Source: Erysipelotrichales bacterium
GTDB taxonomy: Bacteria; Bacillota_I; Bacilli_A; Erysipelotrichales; Erysipelotrichaceae
Reading direction: 5' to 3'
DNA: 40,446 nt
Assembly (NCBI GenBank): GCA_910576855.1
Contig: CAJTJP010000028.1
Span: forward strand, 1-40,446
Shown: piece by piece, positions 23,374 to 31,798 of the stretch
How the letters are laid out: each line of letters starts with the position of its first letter
How positions within the stretch are numbered: the stretch's first letter is position 1
The notes under the pieces: model-generated
The model's database searches: none
Seen by the model: only the letters and a program-made list of their open reading frames with translations
What the model was told of the DNA's origin: nothing
Translations under genes and position numbers: made by a program

Positions 23374-23670
23374 ATGAAAGCGATTAAGAAACCGATTGAG
23401 ATTGAGTGTATGAGATTAACTCTTGATAGCATACAAGAGGTAATGCAGTGGTGTCCTGCATGCGAACCAAGATATGTAATGCACGAAGGAAGTTATTTAA
23501 ATTCCAATCAGCAGCAATATAGTCGTGTGTTTGAAGGTTTAGTGATCCACACATTAGAAGGTAATCATTTAGCTAAAGTAGGTGATTACATCGTCAAAGG
23601 CGTACAAGGCGAGTTTTATCCATGCAAACCTGATATATTCGATCAGACATACGATATCTTAAGTGAATAA
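23374..23670 (+). CDS. Conserved phage protein of unknown function
   Basis: 98 residues with the pattern seen in many phage proteins of this location: start MKAIKKPIEIECMRL, middle VIHTLEGNHLAKVGDYIVKGVQGEFYPCKPDIFDQTY. The GDYI-KGV-GEFYPC-PDIF block is well conserved in Gram-positive phages, but its role is not known to me. AAGGAG lies 8 bp before the ATG at 23374; in-frame ATG/GTG codons at 23368 and 23365 overlap that site. Confidence 0.78.
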   Translation: MKAIKKPIEIECMRLTLDSIQEVMQWCPACEPRYVMHEGSYLNSNQQQYSRVFEGLVIHTLEGNHLAKVGDYIVKGVQGEFYPCKPDIFDQTYDILSE

Positions 23671-23701
23671 CACTGTTAGGATGAAGGAGTGAGGTGATGA
23701 A

Positions 23702-24400
23702 ATGCCAAGAAAGAAGTCAGAGAACCGATTGAAAGCCCATGACATATATGATCTTTATAAAGGCAATATCACCAATCGAGAAATCGCCAATCAACTTGGA
23801 ATCTCTGAAAAAATAGTAGCTGCTTGGAAAAGTAAAGATCAGTGGGATTATGATCAGAGTACAACGATAAAAAATGATAAAAGTACAACGATAAAACAGA
23901 GTACAACGAAAAACAAAAGAGGCGGTCAGCCGGGCAATCAAAATGCCAAAGGAAAGAATCTGCGAAATCAAAACGCAAGAAAGCACGGCTTGTATTCAAA
24001 GTGGCTACCCCCTGCAATTTTGGAAATCATCGGAGAGATGCCACAAGATCCGTTAGATGTAATTTGGTATAATATCGAAATACAGTGGGCGAATATCCTG
24101 TACTCACAAAAGATACTTTATGCTAAAAGTGGCGAGGCTTGGAGACAACAAGTGGAATCATTAACGGCAGGAAGCAGGGCTATATCTGAATTAGACAGAC
24201 TGATTGCTTCATATTATAAAATTCTTGATAGACGTACCGATACAGCAAGTGATTATCAAGTGGAACGTATACGTTTTATGGAAGCTCAGCGTAAAAAGCT
24301 TGAAATAGACACTGATGACAACGAACCTAATGAAAGTGATGGATTCGTTGAGGCTTTACAAAGTGTGGATATAGGAGACTGGACCGATGAAGAAGTTTAG
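23702..24400 (+). CDS. terS: Terminase small subunit
   Basis: 232 residues, PBSX/YqaS-like small terminase that recognises phage DNA for packaging. N-terminal HTH (NITNREIANQLGISEKIVAAWK), then a low-complexity basic linker with repeated STTIK, the GGQPGNQNAKGKN...NARKHG motif typical of this family, a helical core and an acidic C-terminus (SVDIGDWTDEEV). AGGAGTGAGG lies upstream. Overlaps the large subunit start by 14 bp. Confidence 0.92.
   Translation: MPRKKSENRLKAHDIYDLYKGNITNREIANQLGISEKIVAAWKSKDQWDYDQSTTIKNDKSTTIKQSTTKNKRGGQPGNQNAKGKNLRNQNARKHGLYSKWLPPAILEIIGEMPQDPLDVIWYNIEIQWANILYSQKILYAKSGEAWRQQVESLTAGSRAISELDRLIASYYKILDRRTDTASDYQVERIRFMEAQRKKLEIDTDDNEPNESDGFVEALQSVDIGDWTDEEV
23858..23913 (+). 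repeat. Direct repeats inside terS, candidate pac site
   Basis: AGTACAACGATAAAA occurs at 23858-23872 and 23882-23896, and a third variant AGTACAACGAAAAA at 23900-23913. They encode the STTIK repeats of the linker. In SPP1-like phages the packaging site lies in the small terminase gene and contains repeats bound by TerS; the location here fits, but function is inferred. Confidence 0.45.
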
Positions 24401-25646
24401 AGCAGTATTCCGTTTCAAACCATTCAGTACTAAGCAGCTTAAAGTATTGAAGTGGTGGCTTGATCCAAGAGTGAAGCATATGGATGGAATCATTGCTGAC
24501 GGTGCTATTCGTTCCGGTAAGACGGTTGTAATGTCATTGTCATTTGTTATATGGGCGATGGAAACATTTCAAAGTCAGAATTTCGGAATGTGCGGTAAGA
24601 CAATAGGCTCCTTCCGTCGAAACGTAGTAACAGTGCTGAAGTTGATGCTGTGTAGTCGAGGATACAAGGTAAAGGATCATCGTGCTGATAACTTACTGGT
24701 AATTACTAAAAACGGTGTTGAGAACTATTTTTATATATTCGGCGGTAAAGACGAATCCTCACAAGACCTAATTCAAGGTATCACTTTGGCTGGTCTGTTC
24801 TGCGATGAAGTGGCATTGATGCCTGAATCCTTTGTCAATCAAGCGACAGGGCGCTGTTCTATAGAAGGTTCTAAGTTTTGGTTTAACTGTAATCCCGCAG
24901 GACCTTACCATTGGTTTAAAACAAACTGGATCGATAAGCACAAAGAAAAGCACCTGATCTATCTGCATTTTACCATGAAGGATAATTTAAGCCTGTCTAA
25001 GCGAGTGAAGGAGAGATATCGTTCCATGTATAGCGGAGTGTTTTATCAGCGCTATATCCTTGGGAAATGGGCGGTGGCAGAAGGATTGATCTACGATATG
25101 TTTGATAAAGCAAAGCATATCATTAATGAAGCTAAGAACGCATTACTTCCTGAATATTATGTAAGCTGTGATTACGGTACGCAAAATGCTACCGTTTTTC
25201 TTTTGTGGCATAAGACAGCTAAAGGCACATGGGTATGTGAAAAGGAATATTACTATTCTGGCAGAGATAAGCAAAAGCAGAAAACCGACAGTGAGTATGC
25301 GGATGATTTAGAGACATTTTTAAACGGCATTTCAATTAATGCAATCATCCTAGACCCCTCAGCAGCATCCTTTAAAGCTGAATTAAAGAAACGCGGATAC
25401 CGCGTGAAAAAAGCCAAAAACGATGTAGAGAACGGCATCCGTTTTGTAGGAACATGCTTAAAACGTGAGCTTATACAATTTATGGATACATGCGAATATG
25501 TGCAAAAAGAATTTGCCGGTTATGTGTGGGACAGCAAGGCAAGTGAAAGAGGCGAGGATAAGCCGGTGAAAGAAAACGATCATGTGATGGATGCCGTAAG
25601 GTACTTCTGTTATACGATCATACGCAAAGAGGTGAAATTCAAATGA
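24387..25646 (+). CDS. terL: Terminase large subunit (PBSX family)
   Basis: 419-residue packaging motor and nuclease. Walker A GAIRSGKT at residues 39-46, Walker B GLFCDEVALM near 135, C-terminal RNase H-like nuclease with D in SCDYGTQNATVF (near 257), ILDPSAASF (near 325) and DHVMDAVRYF (near 406). Length fits the PBSX-type family. The start overlaps terS by 14 bp and the stop overlaps the portal start by 4 bp, so the three are co-translated. Confidence 0.95.
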   Translation: MKKFRAVFRFKPFSTKQLKVLKWWLDPRVKHMDGIIADGAIRSGKTVVMSLSFVIWAMETFQSQNFGMCGKTIGSFRRNVVTVLKLMLCSRGYKVKDHRADNLLVITKNGVENYFYIFGGKDESSQDLIQGITLAGLFCDEVALMPESFVNQATGRCSIEGSKFWFNCNPAGPYHWFKTNWIDKHKEKHLIYLHFTMKDNLSLSKRVKERYRSMYSGVFYQRYILGKWAVAEGLIYDMFDKAKHIINEAKNALLPEYYVSCDYGTQNATVFLLWHKTAKGTWVCEKEYYYSGRDKQKQKTDSEYADDLETFLNGISINAIILDPSAASFKAELKKRGYRVKKAKNDVENGIRFVGTCLKRELIQFMDTCEYVQKEFAGYVWDSKASERGEDKPVKENDHVMDAVRYFCYTIIRKEVKFK

Positions 25647-27088
25647 AACTGTTTAAGAGGCTGAAAAGAGGTGTAAAGGCTATGGCAAACGAGCTGAGAA
25701 GCAATAACAGTGATTTGCTGATGATGATAGATAATAAAATATCATCGTTCAAAGCAAGTGATAAGTACAGAAACGCAGTAAACGGTAGAAAATACTACGT
25801 TACAGAAAACGATATTTTAAAACACGTCAATTATACATTAGATGAGAATGGGAGAAAGGCGAAGGACGAGAGCCAGGCGAATAACAAACTTGCCCACGCA
25901 CACTACAAAAATATGGTAGATGAAAAGGTATCATACGCACTGTCAAAAGAATACACCTTGTCGTGTGATGACGAGGCATATTTAAGGCAGTTGCAGGATA
26001 CACTCGGAAAAAGCTTCCCCTATAAGATGATGAAACTTGGATATGAGGCATCTAACACAGGAATCGGTTGGCTGCATCCATATATTGATGAAAAAGGTAG
26101 CTTCCAAACAATGATAGTGCCGTATGAGCGCTTTGTACCTATTTGGAAAGACAATGAGCATGAGGAATTGAGTGCAGGCATTTACTTTTATACTGAGGTC
26201 TATCGTGAAGGCAGTAAAGAAAGAGAACGGAAACACGCTGAATACTGGACTGCTGAAGGTGTTCAATGCTTTATTAAAGAAGATAAAGTGTGGTTGTCAG
26301 ATTATAAAAATAACTTTGATGAAGCAGGCAACGCGGTGAGCCATTACCAAGGAAAAGAAGGATGGTGTTCATGGGGCAAAGTGCCTTTTATCCCGTTTAA
26401 GAATAACTTCATCGAAGCACCGGACATCAAGTTTGTTAAATCATTGATTGATGGCTATGACAGCTCAAGAAGCGAAGCAGCGAACTATATTGATGATGTA
26501 CGTAATCTGCTTTATGTTATTAAAGGTTACACCTCAAACGACAAGGATAAGCTGCGAAATGAAATAAGGAGCCGTCTGTTAGTGCTTGATAATGACGATG
26601 ATGAGGAAAGCGGAGCCAGTGTATTATCTCCTTCGACAGATCTAACCGCAGTGATTGCACATAGCGAGCAGTTAAAAAGAGATATTATTGAAGCGGGTCA
26701 AGGGGTGTTAAAGGATTTTGATAAGTTTGGCAACAATCCTTCAGGCATCGCACTTTCCTTTATGTACAGCAGCTTGGATTTAAAAGCCGGTGCTATGTGT
26801 ACTCATTTTACTTTCGCGTTCGATGAATTAATGCACTTCGTTAATTCCTTTTTAGATATCAGGAAAGCACCTGAAATTAAGATTACCTTTAATATGAACA
26901 TGAAAATCAATGAAACCGAAAATTTAGATAATTGCCAAAGGGCGAAAAATCTTGGAGTTTCAACTGATACATGGCTCAGTAAATGTGCATGGGTGGATGA
27001 TATTCAAAAGGAACTGGATTTTATAGGAGAAAATGAAGTGTTTCAGGACAAGGTGGATATAGAGGATGCCGAAAACAAAGAAGAATGA
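25643..27088 (+). CDS. Portal protein (SPP1 gp6-like)
   Basis: 481 residues. Family features: KASDKYRNAVNGRKYYVTENDIL, then NKLAHAHYKNMVDEKVSYAL, GWLHPYIDEKGSFQTMIVP, a central KVPFIPFKNNFIEAPDIKFVKSLIDGYD and the helical stem NNPSGIALSFMYSSLDLKAGAM. It forms the dodecameric DNA gate of the head. Overlaps terL (ATGA) and the MuF gene. Confidence 0.92.
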   Translation: MKLFKRLKRGVKAMANELRSNNSDLLMMIDNKISSFKASDKYRNAVNGRKYYVTENDILKHVNYTLDENGRKAKDESQANNKLAHAHYKNMVDEKVSYALSKEYTLSCDDEAYLRQLQDTLGKSFPYKMMKLGYEASNTGIGWLHPYIDEKGSFQTMIVPYERFVPIWKDNEHEELSAGIYFYTEVYREGSKERERKHAEYWTAEGVQCFIKEDKVWLSDYKNNFDEAGNAVSHYQGKEGWCSWGKVPFIPFKNNFIEAPDIKFVKSLIDGYDSSRSEAANYIDDVRNLLYVIKGYTSNDKDKLRNEIRSRLLVLDNDDDEESGASVLSPSTDLTAVIAHSEQLKRDIIEAGQGVLKDFDKFGNNPSGIALSFMYSSLDLKAGAMCTHFTFAFDELMHFVNSFLDIRKAPEIKITFNMNMKINETENLDNCQRAKNLGVSTDTWLSKCAWVDDIQKELDFIGENEVFQDKVDIEDAENKEE

Positions 27089-28361
27089 GAATTATCGGGA
27101 CAGTGAATACTGGGAGAAGCGCATCGCTAACGAAACATGGAAAACCTATAACAGTCTTGAGGAAAAAAATATCGATCTGCTGCAGATGTATGAGGAAGCA
27201 TCCAAACAGATAAAGAGTGAATTGCTTGAATTAGCTGAAAAAGCTGAAATAAACGGAAGCTTAAGCAGAACCGATCAATACAGATTTCAGAAACTGCTTG
27301 GTGAGCAGGATCATATCTACAGGGAATGTGAGCGGTTAGGCGAACAAATAGAAGCACAGAGCAAAGAGCGGATGATAAACGGTGGGGAATCAGTATACGG
27401 TAATGTTATGGAATCGCTGAATATAAACGACTATTCGATGCCGAATAAAAAGGTTATGGAGCAAATGCTAAGAAAGCCATGGCAAGGCTCTAATTTCAGC
27501 AAAAGATTATGGAAGAACATGGCAAAGCTGGAGTCAATGCTAAATACGGTGATTGTGAGTGGAGTAACCACAGGCAAGACAGTAACGGAAATGGCAGTAC
27601 AGTTATCTAATGCGATGAATCGCTCATTTAACGAAGCGCATCGTCTTGTACGGACAGAAACAGTAAACTACCTGAACCAAAGCGCAAAGCTCGGTTATAA
27701 GGATGCGGGAGTGCAGGAGGTGCAATGGTGGGCGGCAAAAGACGAGCGAACTTGCCCTACTTGCGGAGTCAATCACGGAAAGACATATCCGATAGATAAA
27801 GCACCGAATCTCCCGTGTCATCCCGGCTGTCGTTGCACATGGCTTCCGGTGATTGATGAAGGATATCAAAGTGCAGGAGAGTATATCGAGACTATTGAGC
27901 TGAAAGAGATTGACAAACATATCGATTTGTATGAAAATAAGATTGCTGATGAAAAGACAGAGCATTCTTACATCATACAAACGAATGGCAAAGTGTTTCA
28001 TTACAAAGGAACTGATCGAGCCGTTACTTTTGATGGTATTGATTTAAAAGATGCAGTAATCACACACAATCATCCTATTATTGAAGGTGTATCAGAAAAT
28101 ACTTTTGAAGATGATGACTTTCGTTTCTTAAAACATCATGGGCTGGAAATAGACAAATTAAGAGCCACCTACGGTGATATGAGGTATGAGATTAAAGTGA
28201 TAAAGGATTTATCAGATATAGATTTGAAATCCTATAAGCACGGAGAAATAGGAGAGGCCTTGTTATACGGCGAAATAGACGGCAATCTGTATGATCTTAT
28301 ATTCCAAAAGATGGATAAGGAAGGATTGGTAAAGTATGTCAAATACAAGAAAAAGAAATGA
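27066..28361 (+). CDS. MuF-type minor head protein with C-terminal HNHP domain
   Basis: 431 residues. The first 265 are a SPP1 gp7/Mu F head morphogenesis protein: helical N-terminus, then HRLVRTETVNYLNQSAKLGYKDAG, WWAAKDERTCPTCGVNHGK and PCHPGCRCTWLPV. Plain MuF proteins end near there. Here about 160 residues follow, with FDGIDLKDAVITHNHP (near residue 333) and TFEDDDFRFL, an arrangement like the JAB/JAMM and RadC motif HxHP...SxxD, with Glu where the Ser is expected. MuF proteins with variable C-terminal domains are known as phage-carried polymorphic toxins; a metallo-hydrolase role is inference. Confidence 0.87.
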   Translation: MPKTKKNENYRDSEYWEKRIANETWKTYNSLEEKNIDLLQMYEEASKQIKSELLELAEKAEINGSLSRTDQYRFQKLLGEQDHIYRECERLGEQIEAQSKERMINGGESVYGNVMESLNINDYSMPNKKVMEQMLRKPWQGSNFSKRLWKNMAKLESMLNTVIVSGVTTGKTVTEMAVQLSNAMNRSFNEAHRLVRTETVNYLNQSAKLGYKDAGVQEVQWWAAKDERTCPTCGVNHGKTYPIDKAPNLPCHPGCRCTWLPVIDEGYQSAGEYIETIELKEIDKHIDLYENKIADEKTEHSYIIQTNGKVFHYKGTDRAVTFDGIDLKDAVITHNHPIIEGVSENTFEDDDFRFLKHHGLEIDKLRATYGDMRYEIKVIKDLSDIDLKSYKHGEIGEALLYGEIDGNLYDLIFQKMDKEGLVKYVKYKKKK

Positions 28362-28521
28362 GAAGCAAAAGGCTTTGTTTGATGAATGGGTCAAAAAAGA
28401 AAAAGAATTACAAGATTCTTTTTCTGAACTCTCTGGCAAAACTTTATCAAGCAGAAAAGCCAAGGCTTCGCATGAGCTGATTGAAAAATATAAGAAATTG
28501 ATTAAAGAGGCAGGAGACTGA
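28336..28521 (+). CDS. Small helical protein after MuF
   Basis: 61 residues, charged and helical (SNTRKRNEKQKALFDEWVKKEKELQDSF; KASHELIEKYKKLIKEAGD). Starts inside the MuF gene (26-bp overlap), so it is translationally coupled. Its position directly behind a MuF protein with an extra C-terminal domain fits either an immunity or accessory protein or a minor head component. No motif recognised. Confidence 0.62.
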   Translation: MSNTRKRNEKQKALFDEWVKKEKELQDSFSELSGKTLSSRKAKASHELIEKYKKLIKEAGD

Positions 28522-28524
28522 AGT

Positions 28525-28701
28525 ATGTGCATTCATGCGTACATAGAACAGGCACATTCATCCTATTATGACAGCAAATTAGATTGCAGGACGTTGAAAA
28601 TAAAACGTACCTGCATTTTTTGTGGAAAAACAGAAAGTGAGGTGATTCACGTGAAGGACCCGCCGAAAAGAAGGTTACCATATTTTGGTAAACACTTGTA
28701 A
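28525..28701 (+). CDS. Small CxxC protein, 58 residues
   Basis: Starts 3 bp after the previous stop with AGGAG 8 bp before ATG. Product: CIHAYIEQAHSSYYDSKLDC, then TCIFCGKTESEVIHV and a basic end KDPPKRRLPYFGKHL. A single CxxC suggests a zinc knuckle or redox pair. A hairpin terminator follows the stop. Function unknown. Confidence 0.6.
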   Translation: MCIHAYIEQAHSSYYDSKLDCRTLKIKRTCIFCGKTESEVIHVKDPPKRRLPYFGKHL

Positions 28702-28704
28702 CGA

Positions 28705-28728
28705 CGTGAGTAATCACGCTTTTATTTT
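28705..28728 (+). terminator. Probable terminator before the scaffold gene
   Basis: CGTGA / TCACG with loop GTAA, then CTTTTATTTT. The following 70 bp contain another hairpin, ACCGC / GCGGT (28762-28766 / 28773-28777), before the scaffold ribosome binding site. Confidence 0.6.
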
Positions 28729-28801
28729 ACCCTTTCAGTCGGGTATAGGCTGACGATCCGAACCGCAAGCGAGCGGTATATAAGTGCTATGGAGGTATAT
28801 G

Positions 28802-29413
28802 ATGGACTGGATTAAAGGTATTATCGAAAAACATATCGGCGAAGACGGTAAACTGAACTTAGAAGCAGCATTGAAAGAAATCAATAAAAAGGCGCCTGAA
28901 AATGTAGTGCCTAAGGAACAGTATAATTCTTTGGCCGATGCAAAAAAGAAACTTGATGATGACGTAAAAACTAGAGATTCGCAACTTGCCGAGTTACAAA
29001 AGGCGGGTTCAGTCGAGGATTTACAGAAGCAACTGACAGAAGCTTTGGAAGCCAACGAAAAGGCTGAAAAGGAATATAAAGAAAAGATTGCGGATATGAA
29101 GCTTGATTCCGAGATAGAGAAAGCACTGTCGGGAGCATTGCACCCCGAGCTTATGAGCGGGAAGATTGACAAAAGCAAATTGAAAATCAATGATGATGAT
29201 ACAATCAGCGGACTTGATGAACAAATCAAAGGATTAAAAGAAACCTACAGGGATATGTTTAAGCCTAATAAGACTGGTACAACACCTTCTAATCCGGAAG
29301 GTAAAAACACTGTCATAACTAAAGAACAATTTGCGAAAATGAAATACAGTGAGCGTATGGAGCTGTATAATTCAAACAGAGAGCTATATGATGAACTATC
29401 AGGAGGAAATTAA
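28802..29413 (+). CDS. Capsid scaffold protein (GP20-like)
   Basis: 203 residues. Typical minor structural GP20 scaffold: MDWIKGIIEKHIGEDGKLNLEAA start, a long coiled coil (residues about 40-115, KKKLDDDVKTRDSQLAELQK; TEALEANEKAEKEYKEKIAD), then DSEIEKALSGALHPELMSG and a disordered end with TKEQFAKMKYSERMELY. It guides capsid assembly and is removed later. GGAGG (28791-28795) is 6 bp before ATG 28802; ATG 28799 directly precedes it. Confidence 0.9.
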   Translation: MDWIKGIIEKHIGEDGKLNLEAALKEINKKAPENVVPKEQYNSLADAKKKLDDDVKTRDSQLAELQKAGSVEDLQKQLTEALEANEKAEKEYKEKIADMKLDSEIEKALSGALHPELMSGKIDKSKLKINDDDTISGLDEQIKGLKETYRDMFKPNKTGTTPSNPEGKNTVITKEQFAKMKYSERMELYNSNRELYDELSGGN

Positions 29414-29417
29414 AAAA

Positions 29418-30299
29418 ATGGCAACAGAAAATCAAACAACAACATTAGCGGATTTAATTAATCCGCAGGTATTAGCCGGAATGGTTTCGGCAAAAATTGA
29501 AAATAAGTTACTTTTCGCGCCTTTAGCAAAGGTGGATGATACGCTTGTCGGCGTAGCCGGTAACACGGCAACAACCGCTAAATACGGATATATCGGAGAT
29601 GCCGAGGAAGTGGCAGAAGGCGTGAAGATGGGTACTGCAAAGCTTACAACAAGCACAGCAAATTTCACGATTAAGAAAGTTGGAAAAGCGGTGGAAATTA
29701 CAGATGAAGCCGTTTTATCCGGTTACGGTAATCCCGTCGATGAGGCAGCTTCCCAATTAGCGAAAGCGATTGCTTCTAAAATTGATCGTGATTGTGTTGA
29801 AGCAGCTACTAAAGCGAAGCTTGTACAAGATGAATCAACACATATTATTGACTATGACGGTGTGGTAAACGCTGTTGATTTGTTCAATGAGGAAACACAA
29901 AGTGAAAAGGTGCTGTTTATTCATTCAAAGCAGCTAACACAGATTCGTAAAAATCCTGATTTCTTGGATAAAAATAAATATCCTATGGAATTAATGATGA
30001 CAGGTGCAATCGGTATGATTGCAGGCTGCGAAGTTGTTGTATCTAATCGTGTGAAACTGGAAAAAGGTGCATACTTGAATCCAATTATTAAGCTGACAGA
30101 GGACAGCGAAACTGAGGATGAAACAGCGGCAATTACTATTTTCTTAAAGCGTGATACTATGGTGGAAAATACACGCGATGCACTGGCAGGAAAGAACATT
30201 CCGAGCGCCAACAAGCATTATGGTGTAGCGCTGACAAACGAAAGCAAGGTTGCTGTTGTTAAGTTTGCTGCTGTAACACCTGAAACACCTGCTGAATAA
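29418..30299 (+). CDS. Major capsid protein
   Basis: 293 residues with an HK97-fold capsid pattern (N4gp56-like group): TTTLADLINPQVLAGMVSAK start, TAKYGYIGDAEEVAEG, the P-domain helix NPVDEAASQLAKAIASKIDRD, and VLFIHSKQLTQIRKNPDFLD, IAGCEVVVSNRV. AGGAGG lies 11 bp before ATG; an in-frame codon at 29349 lies inside the scaffold gene and is not used. Position after the scaffold confirms the call. Confidence 0.93.
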   Translation: MATENQTTTLADLINPQVLAGMVSAKIENKLLFAPLAKVDDTLVGVAGNTATTAKYGYIGDAEEVAEGVKMGTAKLTTSTANFTIKKVGKAVEITDEAVLSGYGNPVDEAASQLAKAIASKIDRDCVEAATKAKLVQDESTHIIDYDGVVNAVDLFNEETQSEKVLFIHSKQLTQIRKNPDFLDKNKYPMELMMTGAIGMIAGCEVVVSNRVKLEKGAYLNPIIKLTEDSETEDETAAITIFLKRDTMVENTRDALAGKNIPSANKHYGVALTNESKVAVVKFAAVTPETPAE

Positions 30300-30325
30300 G
30301 GGAGCTGAGTGCTCCCTTTACTCTT
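30300..30325 (+). terminator. Terminator-like hairpin after the capsid gene
   Basis: GGGAGC / GCTCCC with loop TGAGT, then TTTACTCTTTT. The T run is interrupted, so it may end only part of the transcripts, which would raise capsid mRNA above that of downstream genes. Confidence 0.6.
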
Positions 30326-30341
30326 TTAAAGGAGTGAGTCT

Positions 30342-30662
30342 ATGACAAATAAAGAAGTTTCAGAAAAGGTGCTTGCTAAATTAAAAGTAAGACCTGATAT
30401 GCAATATATCAATGATGATTATATGAATGCAACGATTGAAGATGCATTCAATGACGTATACACCTATATCAATGCGAGATCTGATGATAATATAACAGAA
30501 AGTCTGATAACGCCGATTACCGATCTCTGCGTGATCCGTATCAATCTCACAGGTAATGAGGGGCTAACCGCATCCGGTAAGGCGGGAACAAGCGAATCCT
30601 ATATCACATCGATTCCTAAACCAATCAGACGAAAGCTTCAAAAATACAGGAGACTGCCATGA
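30342..30662 (+). CDS. Head-tail connector protein
   Basis: 106 residues, helical, in the position of SPP1 gp15/HK97 gp6-type adaptors directly after the capsid gene: VSEKVLAKLKVRPDMQYI, YMNATIEDAFNDVYTYINAR, and the conserved end GTSESYITSIPKPIRRKL. It should bind under the portal. AAAGGAG precedes ATG. ATGA overlap with the next gene. Confidence 0.82.
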   Translation: MTNKEVSEKVLAKLKVRPDMQYINDDYMNATIEDAFNDVYTYINARSDDNITESLITPITDLCVIRINLTGNEGLTASGKAGTSESYITSIPKPIRRKLQKYRRLP

Positions 30663-30973
30663 GTATTTATACTGATATGGTTCCATGTACCTTGTATGAA
30701 ATTCAACATAGAAAGGATGCTGCCGGCGCCTTGAAGGAAAAGTGTGAAAAAGTATGCGATATCATGGCAGCAATCTATAAAAATGACTCCTTTCAATCGG
30801 CGCAAAGCGTAAGGTACGAACAAAGTACGCACAACGCTATGACGTTTTACAAAGATTTTGAGGACGGGAGGGAATACCGTTTGGAATTTAATGGTACAGA
30901 AATGGATGTTACTTATTTCAACACGGCAGGGCGCATGGCAACATTATTGTTGAAAGAGGTCAATTATGGCTGA
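30659..30973 (+). CDS. Head closure / head-tail joining protein
   Basis: 104 residues, mainly beta (VPCTLYEIQHRKDAAGALK; FYKDFEDGREYRLEFNGTEMDVTYF). Location between the connector and the gp10-type gene fits the head closure (stopper) protein. Overlaps both neighbours. Confidence 0.72.
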   Translation: MSIYTDMVPCTLYEIQHRKDAAGALKEKCEKVCDIMAAIYKNDSFQSAQSVRYEQSTHNAMTFYKDFEDGREYRLEFNGTEMDVTYFNTAGRMATLLLKEVNYG

Positions 30974-31442
30974 GCAACAGGAATTTGTAAGATCACTTGA
31001 ACGAGCTACCTATGAAATGATTAAGGGATTAGCTGTCAATATGGAAAAGACTTGCCTTGTTGTTGAACGCGATGCAAAGAAAAATGTACCTGTAGATAAT
31101 GGAGTTTTGAAGGCCTCTATCACACATGATGTAAAAACGACATCAGATATGATCGTCGGGAAAGTATTCAGTAATCTTGATTATGCGCCATATGTGGAAA
31201 AAGGGACTGGTATCTATGCGGAGGAAGGAAACGGACGAATGACGCCATGGTGCGTTCCTGAGGAAGCTTTACAAGGCGGTCATAAGCTTCCTACATTTCA
31301 AGGGAAGGTTACCCCTGTTTATGGGAAAAGCGGAAAGAAGTATTATAAAACAGACGGAATGAAGCCGCAGCCGTTTCTTGAACCGGCACGAGACAAGAAC
31401 AAAAACAAGATAACACGGATACTGGCAGGTAAAAGCAAATGA
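30966..31442 (+). CDS. HK97 gp10-like neck protein
   Basis: 158 residues with the gp10 family pattern: CLVVERDAKKNVPVDNGVLKASI followed by YAPYVEKGTGIYAEEGNGR and the end KPQPFLEPARDKNKNKI. It joins the head to the tail. Overlaps both neighbouring genes. Confidence 0.88.
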   Translation: MAEQQEFVRSLERATYEMIKGLAVNMEKTCLVVERDAKKNVPVDNGVLKASITHDVKTTSDMIVGKVFSNLDYAPYVEKGTGIYAEEGNGRMTPWCVPEEALQGGHKLPTFQGKVTPVYGKSGKKYYKTDGMKPQPFLEPARDKNKNKITRILAGKSK

Positions 31443-31798
31443 TAGAGAAGGCATACAGAGATATTTTAACGGGTATCGCCCATTTAGATGTTTCGCTGTT
31501 GTTTGCGAGTGCTCCTTTTCCGGCTGTCAGTTATAAGGTCACTCCGATACAAGGCGGTGTAGTAAGGAGCGATCAGCTAGAGGTTAGGATCATCGGTGAT
31601 GATTATGAAGAATTATCCAAGATCAATCGTCGGATTATAGAACAGCTTGATATGGAAGGCAACAAACCGTCGATTCTGATAGATCGATATGCAATGCGCA
31701 GCAGCTTATCGGGCGGCGGTACATTGTATAATGACATTTTAGGTAAATGGGAGTTATACACAATATTCATAACAAAATGGAGGAAAATACATGAGTAA
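31439..31798 (+). CDS. Tail terminator / tail completion protein
   Basis: 119 residues, alpha-beta (LEVRIIGDDYEELSKINRRI and YNDILGKWELYTIFITKW), in the fixed position between the gp10-type protein and the major tail protein. Overlaps both neighbours by 4 and 8 bp. Confidence 0.75.
   Translation: MIEKAYRDILTGIAHLDVSLLFASAPFPAVSYKVTPIQGGVVRSDQLEVRIIGDDYEELSKINRRIIEQLDMEGNKPSILIDRYAMRSSLSGGGTLYNDILGKWELYTIFITKWRKIHE

Noticed and set aside
28735-29229. Minus-strand open frame of 164 codons
   Set aside because: It is the antisense shadow of the scaffold coiled-coil gene, with low-complexity Ser/Phe composition.
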